Positions 54,877 through 63,651 of a DNA stretch of 64,000 nt are shown here, in pieces. Both the position numbers and the translations under genes were made by a program. The notes under the pieces are model-generated. The model made no database searches. It was not told the origin of the DNA and saw only the letters and a list, made by a program, of their open reading frames with translations. Numbering within the stretch: the stretch's first letter is position 1; each line of letters opens with the position of its first letter. The stretch is from assembly GCF_020544405.1 (NCBI RefSeq), contig NZ_CP065410.1, positions 6,105,501-6,169,500 on the forward strand. The letters run 5' to 3'. This DNA is from Pseudomonas sp. IAC-BECa141. GTDB taxonomy: Bacteria; Pseudomonadota; Gammaproteobacteria; Pseudomonadales; Pseudomonadaceae.

Positions 54877-54891
54877 TGTTATAATGTAACA
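54877..54891. promoter_or_regulatory. Zur box between amiA and folE2
   Basis: TGTTATA-A-TGTAACA, a palindrome with one mismatch to the site at 53174, placed mid-way in the 84-bp divergent region. It covers TATAAT (54880-54885), so Zur binding would shut off both genes. Confidence 0.85.
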
Positions 54892-54921
54892 TCAAATCCA
54901 ATAACCATCATGGAACTGCTC

Positions 54922-55818
54922 ATGAACGCGCTGACTTTGCCGGATGTCGCGGCTCAAGCCGCTCGCCAGGCCCTGCCTCTCGAATGGGTGGGGATGTGCG
55001 GCATCGCTTTACCTGTGTTTATCGAAGGCCAGCGCCTGGCCGCAAAAGCGGATGCAGGCGTCAGTCTTGATGATGGAGACGCACGCGGCATTCACATGTC
55101 GCGACTGTATCTGGGGCTGGAAACGCTGGAGCAGCAGAATCTTTCGCCGGCCCTTCTGCGACAAGTTCTGCAACGCTTCCTCGACAGCCACGAAGAGCTC
55201 TCCGACGCCGCCTATCTCAATATCCACGCTGATTTACTGCTCAGAAGGCCGGCATTGGTCAGCCCGTTGGCAGGATGGAAAACCTATCCGGTCACTGTTT
55301 CAGCCCAGCTAAAAAACAAAGTGTTCCACGTGGAACTGAAAATTAACGTCGCGTACTCCTCAACTTGCCCCTGTTCCGCGGCATTGGCGAGGCAGTTGAT
55401 CCAGCAACAATTCGTCGACGATTTCGCCAACAAACCGCTGCAACACGCCGATGTGTTGGCGTGGTTGGGCTCGACCCAAGGCATTGTCGCCACACCTCAC
55501 AGTCAACGCAGTACTGCGCAGTTGCATCTACATCTGGATGAATTCATTGATGAACTGCCGCTGACATCCATCATCAACGACGCCGAAGCAGCCCTCGGCA
55601 CCGCTGTACAAACCGCTGTAAAACGCGCCGACGAACAAGCCTTCGCCCTCGCAAACGGCCAGAACCTGATGTTCTGCGAAGATGCTGCCCGCCGCCTGAA
55701 CCAGACACTGCGCCGCTCACCGGGTGTCAGCGAATTCCATGTTCGAGTTATCCACGCCGAAAGCCTTCACGCTCACGACGCCGTCGCCGAGAGTCATTGG
55801 CGCCGGGAGCAGCCATGA
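54922..55818 (+). CDS. folE2: GTP cyclohydrolase FolE2 (type IB, zinc-independent)
   Basis: A 298-residue enzyme opening folate (and queuosine) synthesis: GTP to dihydroneopterin triphosphate. Unlike zinc-only FolE it can use Mn or other metals. Family motifs are ARGIHMSRLYL (residues 54-64) and VAYSSTCPCSAALARQLI, with Cys149 and Cys151. The C-terminal FCEDAARRLNQTL is also conserved. I start at ATG 54922, giving MNALTLPDVA, instead of the ATG at 54910. Four-base overlap with the ABC ATPase gene shows that zinc-sparing and metal uptake are one operon (folE2 to pyrC). Confidence 0.96.
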   Translation: MNALTLPDVAAQAARQALPLEWVGMCGIALPVFIEGQRLAAKADAGVSLDDGDARGIHMSRLYLGLETLEQQNLSPALLRQVLQRFLDSHEELSDAAYLNIHADLLLRRPALVSPLAGWKTYPVTVSAQLKNKVFHVELKINVAYSSTCPCSAALARQLIQQQFVDDFANKPLQHADVLAWLGSTQGIVATPHSQRSTAQLHLHLDEFIDELPLTSIINDAEAALGTAVQTAVKRADEQAFALANGQNLMFCEDAARRLNQTLRRSPGVSEFHVRVIHAESLHAHDAVAESHWRREQP

Positions 55819-56483
55819 TTCGTTGCCAGAATCTGAGCTGGGGAGCACCCGGCCAACCACTTACCGCGCCGCTTGACCTAAAGCTGGAAAGCGGCAGCCT
55901 GACGGCAATCATCGGCGTCAACGGCAGCGGCAAAAGCAGCCTGCTCAAAGTCATCGCCGGGTTACAGCGACCATTGGCCGGCAAGGTCGAACTGAGTGTT
56001 CCACGCCAAAGCGGTTTGTCCTTCCTGCCTCAACAGCAGCATCTGGATCGACAGTTCCCGATCAGCCTCCAGGAATTGGTGGCTGCAGGTTTTTGGGGAC
56101 GCCGACTGTCATCGCAACTCAGGGCTCAACGTCTTGAATCCGCACTCGAAGATTGGCACCTCGGCGGGCTGGAACATCGTCCCCTGATGGCCCTCTCCGG
56201 CGGAGAACTGCAACGCGCCCTGCTCGCCCGATTGAGCCTGGCCGACACACCGTTGCTGCTGCTCGACGAACCCCATGCCGCACTCGACGAACTGGGTCAG
56301 ACATTGCTGTGGCAACACCTGCACGCCTGGCATGAGCAGGGACGAACCCTGGTCGTGGTTTGCCATGACCTTGCCGCCGTGCGCCAACACATTCCACAAA
56401 CCTTGCTGATCAAACCGAGCGGCTGCGCATTCGGCAGCAGCGTCGACCTCATCCAGCAAACGCCTCACACGCAGGTGGCCTGA
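55815..56483 (+). CDS. Metal ABC transporter ATP-binding protein (ZnuC-like)
   Basis: A 222-residue ATPase. Walker A is IGVNGSGKSSLLKVI, the Q-loop region is LSFLPQQQHLD, the signature is LSGGELQRALLARLSLAD, and Walker B is LLLLDEPHAALDE, with the switch His in VVCHDL. The shortness and PQQQHLDRQFP segment fit the Mn/Zn/Fe family. It overlaps folE2 by four bases and the permease gene by one. Zinc is the likely substrate because of the Zur site, but Mn cannot be excluded. Confidence 0.92.
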   Translation: MIRCQNLSWGAPGQPLTAPLDLKLESGSLTAIIGVNGSGKSSLLKVIAGLQRPLAGKVELSVPRQSGLSFLPQQQHLDRQFPISLQELVAAGFWGRRLSSQLRAQRLESALEDWHLGGLEHRPLMALSGGELQRALLARLSLADTPLLLLDEPHAALDELGQTLLWQHLHAWHEQGRTLVVVCHDLAAVRQHIPQTLLIKPSGCAFGSSVDLIQQTPHTQVA

Positions 56484-57349
56484 TGCTCACGCTCAGTCAT
56501 TTATGGCAGCCGTTCCACGAGTTCGTCTTCATGCGTCGGGCCTTGCTGGGCGGTCTGGTATTGGCGTGCAGCACCGCACCACTGGGCGTTTTCCTGATCC
56601 TGCGGCGGATGAGCCTGATCGGTGATGCCGTCGCCCACGGCATTCTCCCCGGCGCCGCATTGGGGTTCTGGTTCGCCGGGCTGAGTCTTCCCGCGCTGAC
56701 CCTCGGCGGGCTCGGTGCCGGCCTGAGCATGGCCGGACTCGCCGCGTGGATCACTCGACGCACCGGCCTGCGCGAAGACGCCAGCCTCGCGGCCATCTAT
56801 CCCATCTCGCTGGCGAGCGGCGTGCTGATTCTCGGCATCGCCGGCAAGCGACTGGATTTGCTGCACCTGCTGTTCGGCTCTGCACTGGCGGTCGACGGGC
56901 CAACCCTTAACGGCATGTTGTGGGTATCAGCGCTTAGCCTGATGGCCATGGCATTAATCTACAAACCCTTGCTCCTCGACACGCTCGATCCGTTTTTCCT
57001 GCGCACGGTCAGCCGACTCGGCCCCGTCGCCCATGGCGTGTTCCTGACGCTGGTGGTGCTCAACCTGGTGATCGGTTTCCAGGCCATCGGCGCCCTGATG
57101 GTGGTCGGTCTGATGATGCTGCCAGCCGCCGCCTCACGCTTCTGGAGTCGACGCCTGCCGATCCTGATCGCCATCGCCGCGCTCATTGGCTGCGCATCGG
57201 TATGGCTCGGTCTGTTGCTGTCGTTCTACTACTCGCTGCCCAGCGGCCCGGCCATCGTGCTGGTCGCCGGTGGCGGCTATGTGTTTTCCGTGGTGTTCGG
57301 ACCGGTTCACGGTCTGTTGCGCCGCCCGCCTTTGCTCACATCCCAATGA
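56483..57349 (+). CDS. Metal ABC transporter permease (ZnuB-like)
   Basis: A 288-residue integral membrane permease with about eight helices of the ABC-3 family. Conserved segments are LGVFLILRRMSLIGDAVAHGILPGAALGF (quoted in part: the SLxGDAxxHxxLPG motif), LASGVLILGIAGKRLDLLHLLFGSALAVD, and LVIGFQAIGALMVVGLMMLPAA. The ATG overlaps the ATPase stop (TGATG). With the ATPase and the binding protein it forms a complete importer. Confidence 0.94.
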   Translation: MLTLSHLWQPFHEFVFMRRALLGGLVLACSTAPLGVFLILRRMSLIGDAVAHGILPGAALGFWFAGLSLPALTLGGLGAGLSMAGLAAWITRRTGLREDASLAAIYPISLASGVLILGIAGKRLDLLHLLFGSALAVDGPTLNGMLWVSALSLMAMALIYKPLLLDTLDPFFLRTVSRLGPVAHGVFLTLVVLNLVIGFQAIGALMVVGLMMLPAAASRFWSRRLPILIAIAALIGCASVWLGLLLSFYYSLPSGPAIVLVAGGGYVFSVVFGPVHGLLRRPPLLTSQ

Positions 57350-57360
57350 GGAGTTTCCCG

Positions 57361-58236
57361 ATGCGCGCTCTACTCGTGCTGTTCAGCCTGATGCTGTCGA
57401 TGTCGTTATCGGCGGCGGAAAAACTGCCGGTGGTCACCAGTTTCAGCATCCTTGCCGACATGGTGCATCAGGTCGGCGGTGAGCATATCCAGATCATCAA
57501 CATGGTCGGCCCTGACGCTGATGCCCACACTTACGAACCCACTCCGGATGACGCCAAGGCCCTGCTCAAGGCGAAACTGATCGTCAAGAACGGGCTGGGT
57601 TTCGAGCCTTGGCTGGATCGGCTGGTCGCCAGCACCAACACAAGAGCCCCAGTGATCAGTGCCAGTCGCGGCGTGATTCCGCGCTCGCTGGATGAGGACG
57701 GCGAAACCGTCCCCGACCCTCACGCCTGGCACAACCTGGCAAACGCCGAGCTGTACGTTGCCAACATTACCAAGGCGCTGATCGCTGCTGATCCGGCCAA
57801 CAAAGCCGACTACGAGCGCAACAGCCAGGCCTACCTGAAACAGATCTACGCCCTCCTCGCCCAAGCGAAAACCAAGCTCGGTTCACTGCCGCCGGGCAAC
57901 CGCAAGATCGTCACCAGCCATGACGCCTTCGGTTATCTCGGTCAGGCCTACGGCATCGACTTCATGGCGCCACAAGGACTGTCCACCGAACGCGAACCTT
58001 CTGCTGCCGAAGTCGCCGCGCTGATCACCCAGATCCGCCAGGCCAAGGTCAAAGCGGTGTTCATGGAAAACATCAAGGACGCGCGCCTGCTGAAACAGAT
58101 CGCCGACGAAAGCGGCGCACACATCGGCGGCACGCTGTACTCCGACGCCCTCGCCGCAAACGGTCCGGCCAGTACTTTCACCGGGCTGTTCGAATACAAC
58201 CTCAACACTCTCTACCAAGCCCTGAGCCAGCCATGA
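57361..58236 (+). CDS. Metal ABC transporter substrate-binding protein (cluster A-I)
   Basis: A 291-residue periplasmic protein with a signal peptide (LLVLFSLMLSMSLSAA). The four metal ligands are readable: His in DADAHTYEP, His in VPDPHAWHN, Glu in STEREPSAAEV and Asp in TLYSDAL. This His-His-Glu-Asp set is usual for Mn/Zn-binding MntC/PsaA-type proteins. The His-rich loop of canonical ZnuA is absent. So zinc specificity depends on the operon context. GAGGAG precedes the ATG at 57361, and its stop overlaps the gammaCA gene. Confidence 0.92.
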   Translation: MRALLVLFSLMLSMSLSAAEKLPVVTSFSILADMVHQVGGEHIQIINMVGPDADAHTYEPTPDDAKALLKAKLIVKNGLGFEPWLDRLVASTNTRAPVISASRGVIPRSLDEDGETVPDPHAWHNLANAELYVANITKALIAADPANKADYERNSQAYLKQIYALLAQAKTKLGSLPPGNRKIVTSHDAFGYLGQAYGIDFMAPQGLSTEREPSAAEVAALITQIRQAKVKAVFMENIKDARLLKQIADESGAHIGGTLYSDALAANGPASTFTGLFEYNLNTLYQALSQP

Positions 58237-58793
58237 TCCGAAAAAATCCTTCCGGTGATTTGCCGCAGATTGCCGAGTCTGCCTACGTCGATAAAACCGC
58301 GATCATTTGCGGCAAAGTGGTGATCGGCGAAAACGTTTTCGTCGGCCCGTACGCGGTGATCCGCGCTGATGAAGTGGACGCCACCGGCGAGATGGAACCG
58401 ATCACCATCGGCGCCAATTCGAACATCCAGGACGGCGTGGTGATCCACTCCAAATCCGGCGCAGCGGTGACCATCGGCGAATTCAGCTCCATCGCCCACC
58501 GTTCGATCGTGCATGGCCCGTGCACGGTCGGCGACCGCGTTTTCATCGGCTTCAACAGCGTGCTGTTCAACTGCGTGGTCGGTAACGGTTGCGTGGTGCG
58601 GCACAACTCGGTGGTCGACGGCCGGGACCTGCCGGACGCGTTCTATGTGCCCTCCACCACCCGCATCGGTCCGGGTACCGACCTCTCGCAATTCCCGCCG
58701 GTGAGCGTCAGCGCCTCCGAGTTTTCCGAAGACGTGGCGCGTACCAACGTCGACCTGGTGCGCGGCTACAAAGCCCTGCAGAACGAGTTCTGA
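58233..58793 (+). CDS. Gamma-carbonic anhydrase-like hexapeptide protein
   Basis: A 186-residue left-handed beta-helix protein with hexapeptide repeats (VVIGENVFVGPYAVIRAD, ITIGANSNIQDGVVIHSK). The three Cam-type metal His ligands are in place: VVIHSK, SIAHRS and IVHGP; so are RAD and NIQD, residues of the gamma-CA active site. Gamma-CAs can work with Fe or Co in place of zinc, in line with Zur control. It overlaps the binding-protein gene by four bases and lies 3 bp before pyrC. Confidence 0.9.
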   Translation: MIRKNPSGDLPQIAESAYVDKTAIICGKVVIGENVFVGPYAVIRADEVDATGEMEPITIGANSNIQDGVVIHSKSGAAVTIGEFSSIAHRSIVHGPCTVGDRVFIGFNSVLFNCVVGNGCVVRHNSVVDGRDLPDAFYVPSTTRIGPGTDLSQFPPVSVSASEFSEDVARTNVDLVRGYKALQNEF

Positions 58794-58796
58794 ATC

Positions 58797-60134
58797 ATGA
58801 GCAGTGTGTTGATTCGCAATGCGCGGCTGGTGAACGAAGGTCGTCAGTTCGACGCCGATCTGTTGGTCAGCAACGGGCGCATCGTCAAGATCGCCGGCAG
58901 CATCGAAGGTGAAAACGCGACCCGTGAAATCGACGCCAACGGCCAATGGTTGCTGCCGGGCATGATTGACGACCAGGTGCATTTTCGCGAGCCGGGTGCA
59001 CCGGCCAAGGGCAGCATCCACACCGAATCCCGTGCTGCCGTGGTTGGGGGCATCACCAGTTTCATGGACATGCCCAACACCAACCCTGCCACGCTGACCC
59101 TTGAAGCGCTGGCCGACAAAAAGCGCCGGGCAGCGATCACCTCGGTGGCCAACTACGGTTTTCACTTCGGTGTCAGTCACGACAATCTGGACACCGTCGC
59201 GGCGCTCAATCCCTGTGAAGTGGCCGGTGTGAAAGTGTTCATGGGCGCGTCCACCGGCAACATGCTGGTGGACGACCCGAACACCCTCGAGCGCCTGTTC
59301 GCGCAAGTGCCGACGATTCTGCTGGCCCACTGTGAACACACGCCGAGCATCGAAGTGAATGCCGGGAATCTGCGTGAGCGCTACGGCAATCATTTGCCAG
59401 CCGATGCCCACGCGCTGATCCGCAATGCGGATACCTGCTTTCGTTCGTCGTCTCTGGCAGTGGATCTGGCGAAACGTCACGGCACTCGTCTGCACGTCCT
59501 GCACCTGACCACGGCCCGCGAACTGGCGTTGTTCGAAGACAAGCCGCTGTCGCAAAAACGCATCACCGCCGAAGTCTGCCTGCACCATCTACTGTTCGAT
59601 GACCGTGACTATCCGAACCTCGGCAACCTGATCAAATGCAATCCGGCGATCAAGTCCCAAAGCGATCGCGACGCCCTGCGCCAGGCACTGCTAAGCAATC
59701 GGCTGGACGTGATCGGCAGCGATCATGCGCCGCACACCTGGGCGGAAAAACAGCAAGCGTATGAACAGGCGCCGTCCGGGCTGCCACTGGTGCAACACGC
59801 GCTGCCGGCGTTGTTGGAACTGGTGGCGGATGGCGTGCTGCCGATCACCACACTGGTGGCCAAGACCAGTCACCGGGTGGCGGATCTGTTTGCCATTCCG
59901 GATCGCGGCTATTTGCGTGAGGGGTATTGGGCGGATCTGGTGTTGGTGCAACCGGAGCCCAAGGGTGTCGCGGTGTCACGCCAGCCGGTTCTGTCGCAAT
60001 GCGGCTGGACGCCGTTCGCTCAGCGCAGCTTTCGGCATCGGGTCAGCACGACGGTGGTTTCGGGGCAAATTGCGTGGCATGACCATCGGATCCATGACAA
60101 CTGTCAGGGATTGCCGCTGCGGTTCATGCGCTGA
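58797..60134 (+). CDS. pyrC: Dihydroorotase paralogue (zinc-limitation type)
   Basis: A 445-residue amidohydrolase of pyrimidine synthesis. The metal site is largely readable: Asp58/Asp59-Gln60-Val-His62 (GMIDDQVHFREPG), Lys146 (GVKVFMGAS, the carbamylated Lys), His178 (LLAHCEH), His236 (HVLHLTT) and Asp309 (GSDHAPH). In most dihydroorotases the first motif is HxH, so Gln60 replaces a zinc ligand here. The enzyme may therefore need less or another metal. It closes the folE2-ABC-gammaCA operon. Confidence 0.92.
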   Translation: MSSVLIRNARLVNEGRQFDADLLVSNGRIVKIAGSIEGENATREIDANGQWLLPGMIDDQVHFREPGAPAKGSIHTESRAAVVGGITSFMDMPNTNPATLTLEALADKKRRAAITSVANYGFHFGVSHDNLDTVAALNPCEVAGVKVFMGASTGNMLVDDPNTLERLFAQVPTILLAHCEHTPSIEVNAGNLRERYGNHLPADAHALIRNADTCFRSSSLAVDLAKRHGTRLHVLHLTTARELALFEDKPLSQKRITAEVCLHHLLFDDRDYPNLGNLIKCNPAIKSQSDRDALRQALLSNRLDVIGSDHAPHTWAEKQQAYEQAPSGLPLVQHALPALLELVADGVLPITTLVAKTSHRVADLFAIPDRGYLREGYWADLVLVQPEPKGVAVSRQPVLSQCGWTPFAQRSFRHRVSTTVVSGQIAWHDHRIHDNCQGLPLRFMR

Positions 60135-60168
60135 AAAAAACCGCCTCCACTCGATGTGGAGGCGGTTT
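60134..60168 (-). terminator. Terminator between convergent pyrC and DUF3617 genes
   Basis: AACCGCCTCCA and TGGAGGCGGTT arms flank a CTCGATG loop. On the minus strand a run of seven Ts follows, which ends the DUF3617 transcript; on the plus strand only TTTCG follows, so it is weaker for pyrC. Confidence 0.88.
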
Positions 60169-60179
60169 CGACAGTGACG

Positions 60180-60698
60180 TTACGCTCTCGGTTTGACCGT
60201 ACCGCAATCCTGACCCAGCCAGACTGCCCGGGTTTCCAGACTGCCCTTCTGGTTGATCCCGATGGCGTTGAAAGTACCGTTGGCGACGGTGGTGAACTCG
60301 CGGTCACTGAGGAACGTCGCGACACCGGTGCCTTGGGCTTTCGGGCAACTGAAGCGGAATTTCCACTGGTTGCCGACACGCTCGGTGATCTGCTGCTTGC
60401 AGCCCGACTGCGGATCCGCCAATGGAATATCGTTGGTCGCCACCTGCTGCGGCGTCAGACAGGCGCGAATGCCCTTGCCGCCGATGTTGATCCCCTGCTT
60501 CTCCAGTTCAGCCCGTTGTTGCGGAGTGATCTGGCCCTGAATCTGGCCGAGGATCGACTGCACATCCATCACCTGATCATCGACCTTCACATTGCTCGAC
60601 GTCATTTCCCACAACCCCGGCTGCAGCATTTGCGCCTGAGCAACCACCGGCAAGGCCAAACCCAGGCCCAGCGCCAAACCCAGCAGACGAACGTTCAT
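60180..60698 (-). CDS. DUF3617 exported protein
   Basis: A 172-residue protein with a signal peptide (LLGLALGLGLALPVVAQA). The mature start QMLQPGLWEMTSSNVKVDDQ, the middle KGIRACLTPQQV and the CKQQITERVGNQWKFRFSCP section with paired cysteines are the DUF3617 pattern, a periplasmic beta-rich family of unknown function. It is convergent with pyrC and shares its terminator; the zinc genes do not extend to it. Confidence 0.88.
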   Translation of the reverse strand: MNVRLLGLALGLGLALPVVAQAQMLQPGLWEMTSSNVKVDDQVMDVQSILGQIQGQITPQQRAELEKQGINIGGKGIRACLTPQQVATNDIPLADPQSGCKQQITERVGNQWKFRFSCPKAQGTGVATFLSDREFTTVANGTFNAIGINQKGSLETRAVWLGQDCGTVKPRA

Positions 60699-60844
60699 TG
60701 AAAAACTCCTGATCAGTAGTGGCCGTTAGACGCCGGCCGCCTGTTTCGGTTCATGGCGGACGCTGGCGACTTGAAAACAAATAGCGACAATCGCCCTGGA
60801 ACATGGTCTGTTAAGCATTGAATCTTCAGGAGCAAGGTTGCCCC

Positions 60845-62284
60845 ATGGATTATTTCGGACCGCACATCTTCGGTTACCTGATCGCCCTGATACACACCCT
60901 CGGCTCGATCGCTGCGATCCATGCCGTATTGACCGTACGCACGGCACAAGGCTCGATTGCCTGGGCGCTGTCGCTGATCTTCATTCCCTACCTCACCCTC
61001 ATCCCGTATCTGGTGTTCGGCCGCAGCACCTTCGATGGCTACATCAAGGCCCGCCGCCAGGCCAACGAACAGATGCGCCAGGCGATTTCCGAACTCAACT
61101 GGCGGCCGTGGGTGGAAGAAGCCTTGACCGCCCGCGCCTCGAATGCGTATGACTCGTTGCGGGCGATGCCGAAACTGGGGCGCATGCCGTGCCTGGCCAA
61201 CAATGAAGTGCGATTGCTGATCAACGGTGCCGCCACCTTCGAGGCGATTTTCCACGCAATCGACCAGGCGCGGGAAGCCGTGCTGATCCAGTTTTTTATC
61301 ATTCACGACGATCGACTCGGTCAGCGCCTGCGTGACCTGTTGCTGAAAAAAGCGGCCGAAGGCGTGGTGATCCATTTGCTCTATGACCGCATCGGCAGCC
61401 ACGCCCTGCCCCACAGCTACGTGCAGGCGCTGCGCGATGGCGGCGTCGAGGTCAAAGCATTTGCCACCCGCGGCGGCTGGCTCAATCGTTTCCAGGTGAA
61501 TTTCCGCAACCACCGAAAGATCGTGGTGGTCGACGGGCTGATCGGGTTTGTCGGCGGCCACAACGTCGGCGACGAGTACATGGGTGAAAAACCACCGCTG
61601 GCACCGTGGCGCGATACCCACGTCCAGGTGCGCGGCCCGGTGGTCGCGTGCATGCAGGAGTCATTTGCCGAAGACTGGTTCTGGGCCGCGCGGTCATTGC
61701 CGCCGCTGATCCTGCCGGACGCCTACCCGGAGGACGGCGTACTTTGCCAATTACTCGCCAGTGGCCCGGCGGATGCCTACGAAACCTGCTCGCTGTTCTT
61801 CGTCGAAGCCATCCACGCCGCCACCGAGCGCGTGTGGATCACCAGCCCCTACTTCATTCCCGACGAAGCCGTGTTCGCCGCATTACGCCTCGCGGTATTG
61901 CGCGGGGTCGACGTGCGTCTGCTGCTGCCTTCGCGTCCCGACCACCGCATCGTCTACGCCGCATCCAGCCTGTACGCGTTCGAAGCGGTGCGCGCCGGCG
62001 TGCGGGTATTCCGCTATGAACCGGGATTCCTGCATCAAAAAGTGGTGTTGATCGACAGCGAAATCAGCGCCATCGGCAGCGCCAATCTGGACAACCGCTC
62101 GTTCCGGCTGAATTTCGAAGTGATGCTGCTGACCGTCGACAGCGAATTCGCCGCCAGCGTGGAACAGATGCTCAATGACGACTTTGCCCAAGCCTACGAG
62201 GTCGCCAAAGAAGAAAGCCGGGAGATCCATCGCCTGCAACAGGTCGGCATGCGGATCGCCCGGCTGATTTCACCGATTCTCTAG
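60845..62284 (+). CDS. cls: Cardiolipin synthase
   Basis: A 479-residue phospholipase-D-type enzyme making cardiolipin from two phosphatidylglycerols. Two N-terminal helices ([43 protein letters not shown], quoted as read) precede two HKD motifs, [18 protein letters not shown] (about residue 223) and [18 protein letters not shown] (about 397). CAGGAGCAAGGTTGCCCC precedes ATG 60845. It is convergent with the cyclopropane synthase gene, with only 2 bp between stops. Confidence 0.95.
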   Translation: MDYFGPHIFGYLIALIHTLGSIAAIHAVLTVRTAQGSIAWALSLIFIPYLTLIPYLVFGRSTFDGYIKARRQANEQMRQAISELNWRPWVEEALTARASNAYDSLRAMPKLGRMPCLANNEVRLLINGAATFEAIFHAIDQAREAVLIQFFIIHDDRLGQRLRDLLLKKAAEGVVIHLLYDRIGSHALPHSYVQALRDGGVEVKAFATRGGWLNRFQVNFRNHRKIVVVDGLIGFVGGHNVGDEYMGEKPPLAPWRDTHVQVRGPVVACMQESFAEDWFWAARSLPPLILPDAYPEDGVLCQLLASGPADAYETCSLFFVEAIHAATERVWITSPYFIPDEAVFAALRLAVLRGVDVRLLLPSRPDHRIVYAASSLYAFEAVRAGVRVFRYEPGFLHQKVVLIDSEISAIGSANLDNRSFRLNFEVMLLTVDSEFAASVEQMLNDDFAQAYEVAKEESREIHRLQQVGMRIARLISPIL

Positions 62285-62286
62285 GT

Positions 62287-63474
62287 TCAAGGGTTGTAGA
62301 TGTCGTCCCTGGTCCACGGCAGTTCATGGCTGCCGTCGGCATGGGCTTTCACGGCGAGAATCTGGTGCAGGTTGATCCAGCCGCGAGCGAATGCGTAAGC
62401 GCAGCCCGCCAGGTACAGACGCCAGATACGCAGCGCCTGCTCCGGCACCAGTTTCGCGGCGGCTTCAAGATTGTCCTCCAGCCGTTCGCTCCAGTGGTCC
62501 AGGGTGCGCGCGTAATGCAGACGCAGACTTTCGACGTCGACAATCTCCAGACCCGCTTCGCTGATCTCGGCCGAGATCATCGCCAGGTGCGGCAGCTCGC
62601 CGTTGGGGAACACGTACTTCTCGATGAAATCCCCGGCACCGCGCCCCACCGGACGGCCATCGGTGTGCTTGGCGGTGATGCCGTGGTTCATCACCAGACC
62701 GCCCTCTTTCACCGCGCCGAACAGGGTTTTGCAGTATTCGGCGAGGTTGGCGTGGCCGACGTGTTCGAACATGCCGACGCTGACCACCTTGTCGAAACGC
62801 CCGTCCTGAGGCAGATCGCGGTAGTCAAGCAGCTGCAGTTCGATCTGGTCTTCCAGGCCTTCAGCCTTGACCCGCTCACGAGCCAGCGCCAGTTGTTCCT
62901 TGCTCAGGGTGATACCGAAGACCTTGGCGCCGAACTCACGGGCGGCGTAACGCGCCAGACCGCCCCAGCCGCAACCGACGTCCAGCAGGTAATCACCTGG
63001 CTGCAAACGCAGCTTGCGACACAGGTGCCGGAACTTGGCCTGTTGCGCCTGCTCAAGGGTTTCGCTGCCGGTTTCGAAATACGCACAGGAATACGCCATG
63101 TCGCTGTCCAGCCACAGCTGGTAGAACGCGTTGGACAGATCGTAGTGATAGGAGATGGCCTTGGCGTCGGTTTCCTTGTCGTGGAGCGTGCGCACCGGGT
63201 GACTGTCTTCGTCTTCATCAAGCAGCGCGGAGCTCAACTCATCGCACACCCGGATGACCTCGCTGATCGACCCTTCCAGTTCGAGTTTGCCCTCGACGAA
63301 CGCCGCCCCCAGCGCGTCGAGGCTTGGATGGGTCAACTGGGACACCATCAACGGGTCCTTGACCACGATGGTGACGCTGGGCGTCGGGCCCAGATTGAAT
63401 TCATGGCCGTCCCAGAGTCGCAGGCGAAGCGGAAGCTGCAGATTCTGTAAGGCCGGTGGAAGTTGCGCGAGCAT
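62287..63474 (-). CDS. cfa: Cyclopropane-fatty-acyl-phospholipid synthase
   Basis: A 395-residue SAM-dependent enzyme that adds a methylene bridge to unsaturated acyl chains of membrane lipids, a stationary-phase and acid-stress response. SISYHYD-type AISYHYDLSNAFYQLWLD, MAYSCAYFE, the SAM loop LLDVGCGWGGLARYAA and SVGMFEHVGHANLAEY are the family hallmarks. I start at ATG 63474 (AGGGGGATATTCC), giving MLAQLPPAL; the frame is open to 63519. A 177-bp gap with no recognisable signal separates it from the P-type ATPase gene. Confidence 0.95.
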   Translation of the reverse strand: MLAQLPPALQNLQLPLRLRLWDGHEFNLGPTPSVTIVVKDPLMVSQLTHPSLDALGAAFVEGKLELEGSISEVIRVCDELSSALLDEDEDSHPVRTLHDKETDAKAISYHYDLSNAFYQLWLDSDMAYSCAYFETGSETLEQAQQAKFRHLCRKLRLQPGDYLLDVGCGWGGLARYAAREFGAKVFGITLSKEQLALARERVKAEGLEDQIELQLLDYRDLPQDGRFDKVVSVGMFEHVGHANLAEYCKTLFGAVKEGGLVMNHGITAKHTDGRPVGRGAGDFIEKYVFPNGELPHLAMISAEISEAGLEIVDVESLRLHYARTLDHWSERLEDNLEAAAKLVPEQALRIWRLYLAGCAYAFARGWINLHQILAVKAHADGSHELPWTRDDIYNP

Positions 63475-63651
63475 GGAATATCCCCCTGGTTTCAGACGTC
63501 TGATCTGAGGGTAGACCATCCTTGAAAATTAGCAGGCTATCGATCTGATAGTCGCCGACTATCAGCCACAGCGGCTGTCACCGCGCGGTCATCCGTGTTT
63601 CAGTGCGCCTTCTCAAATGACTGCGAGAGCGGCGCACAGTTCGAAAAATGA

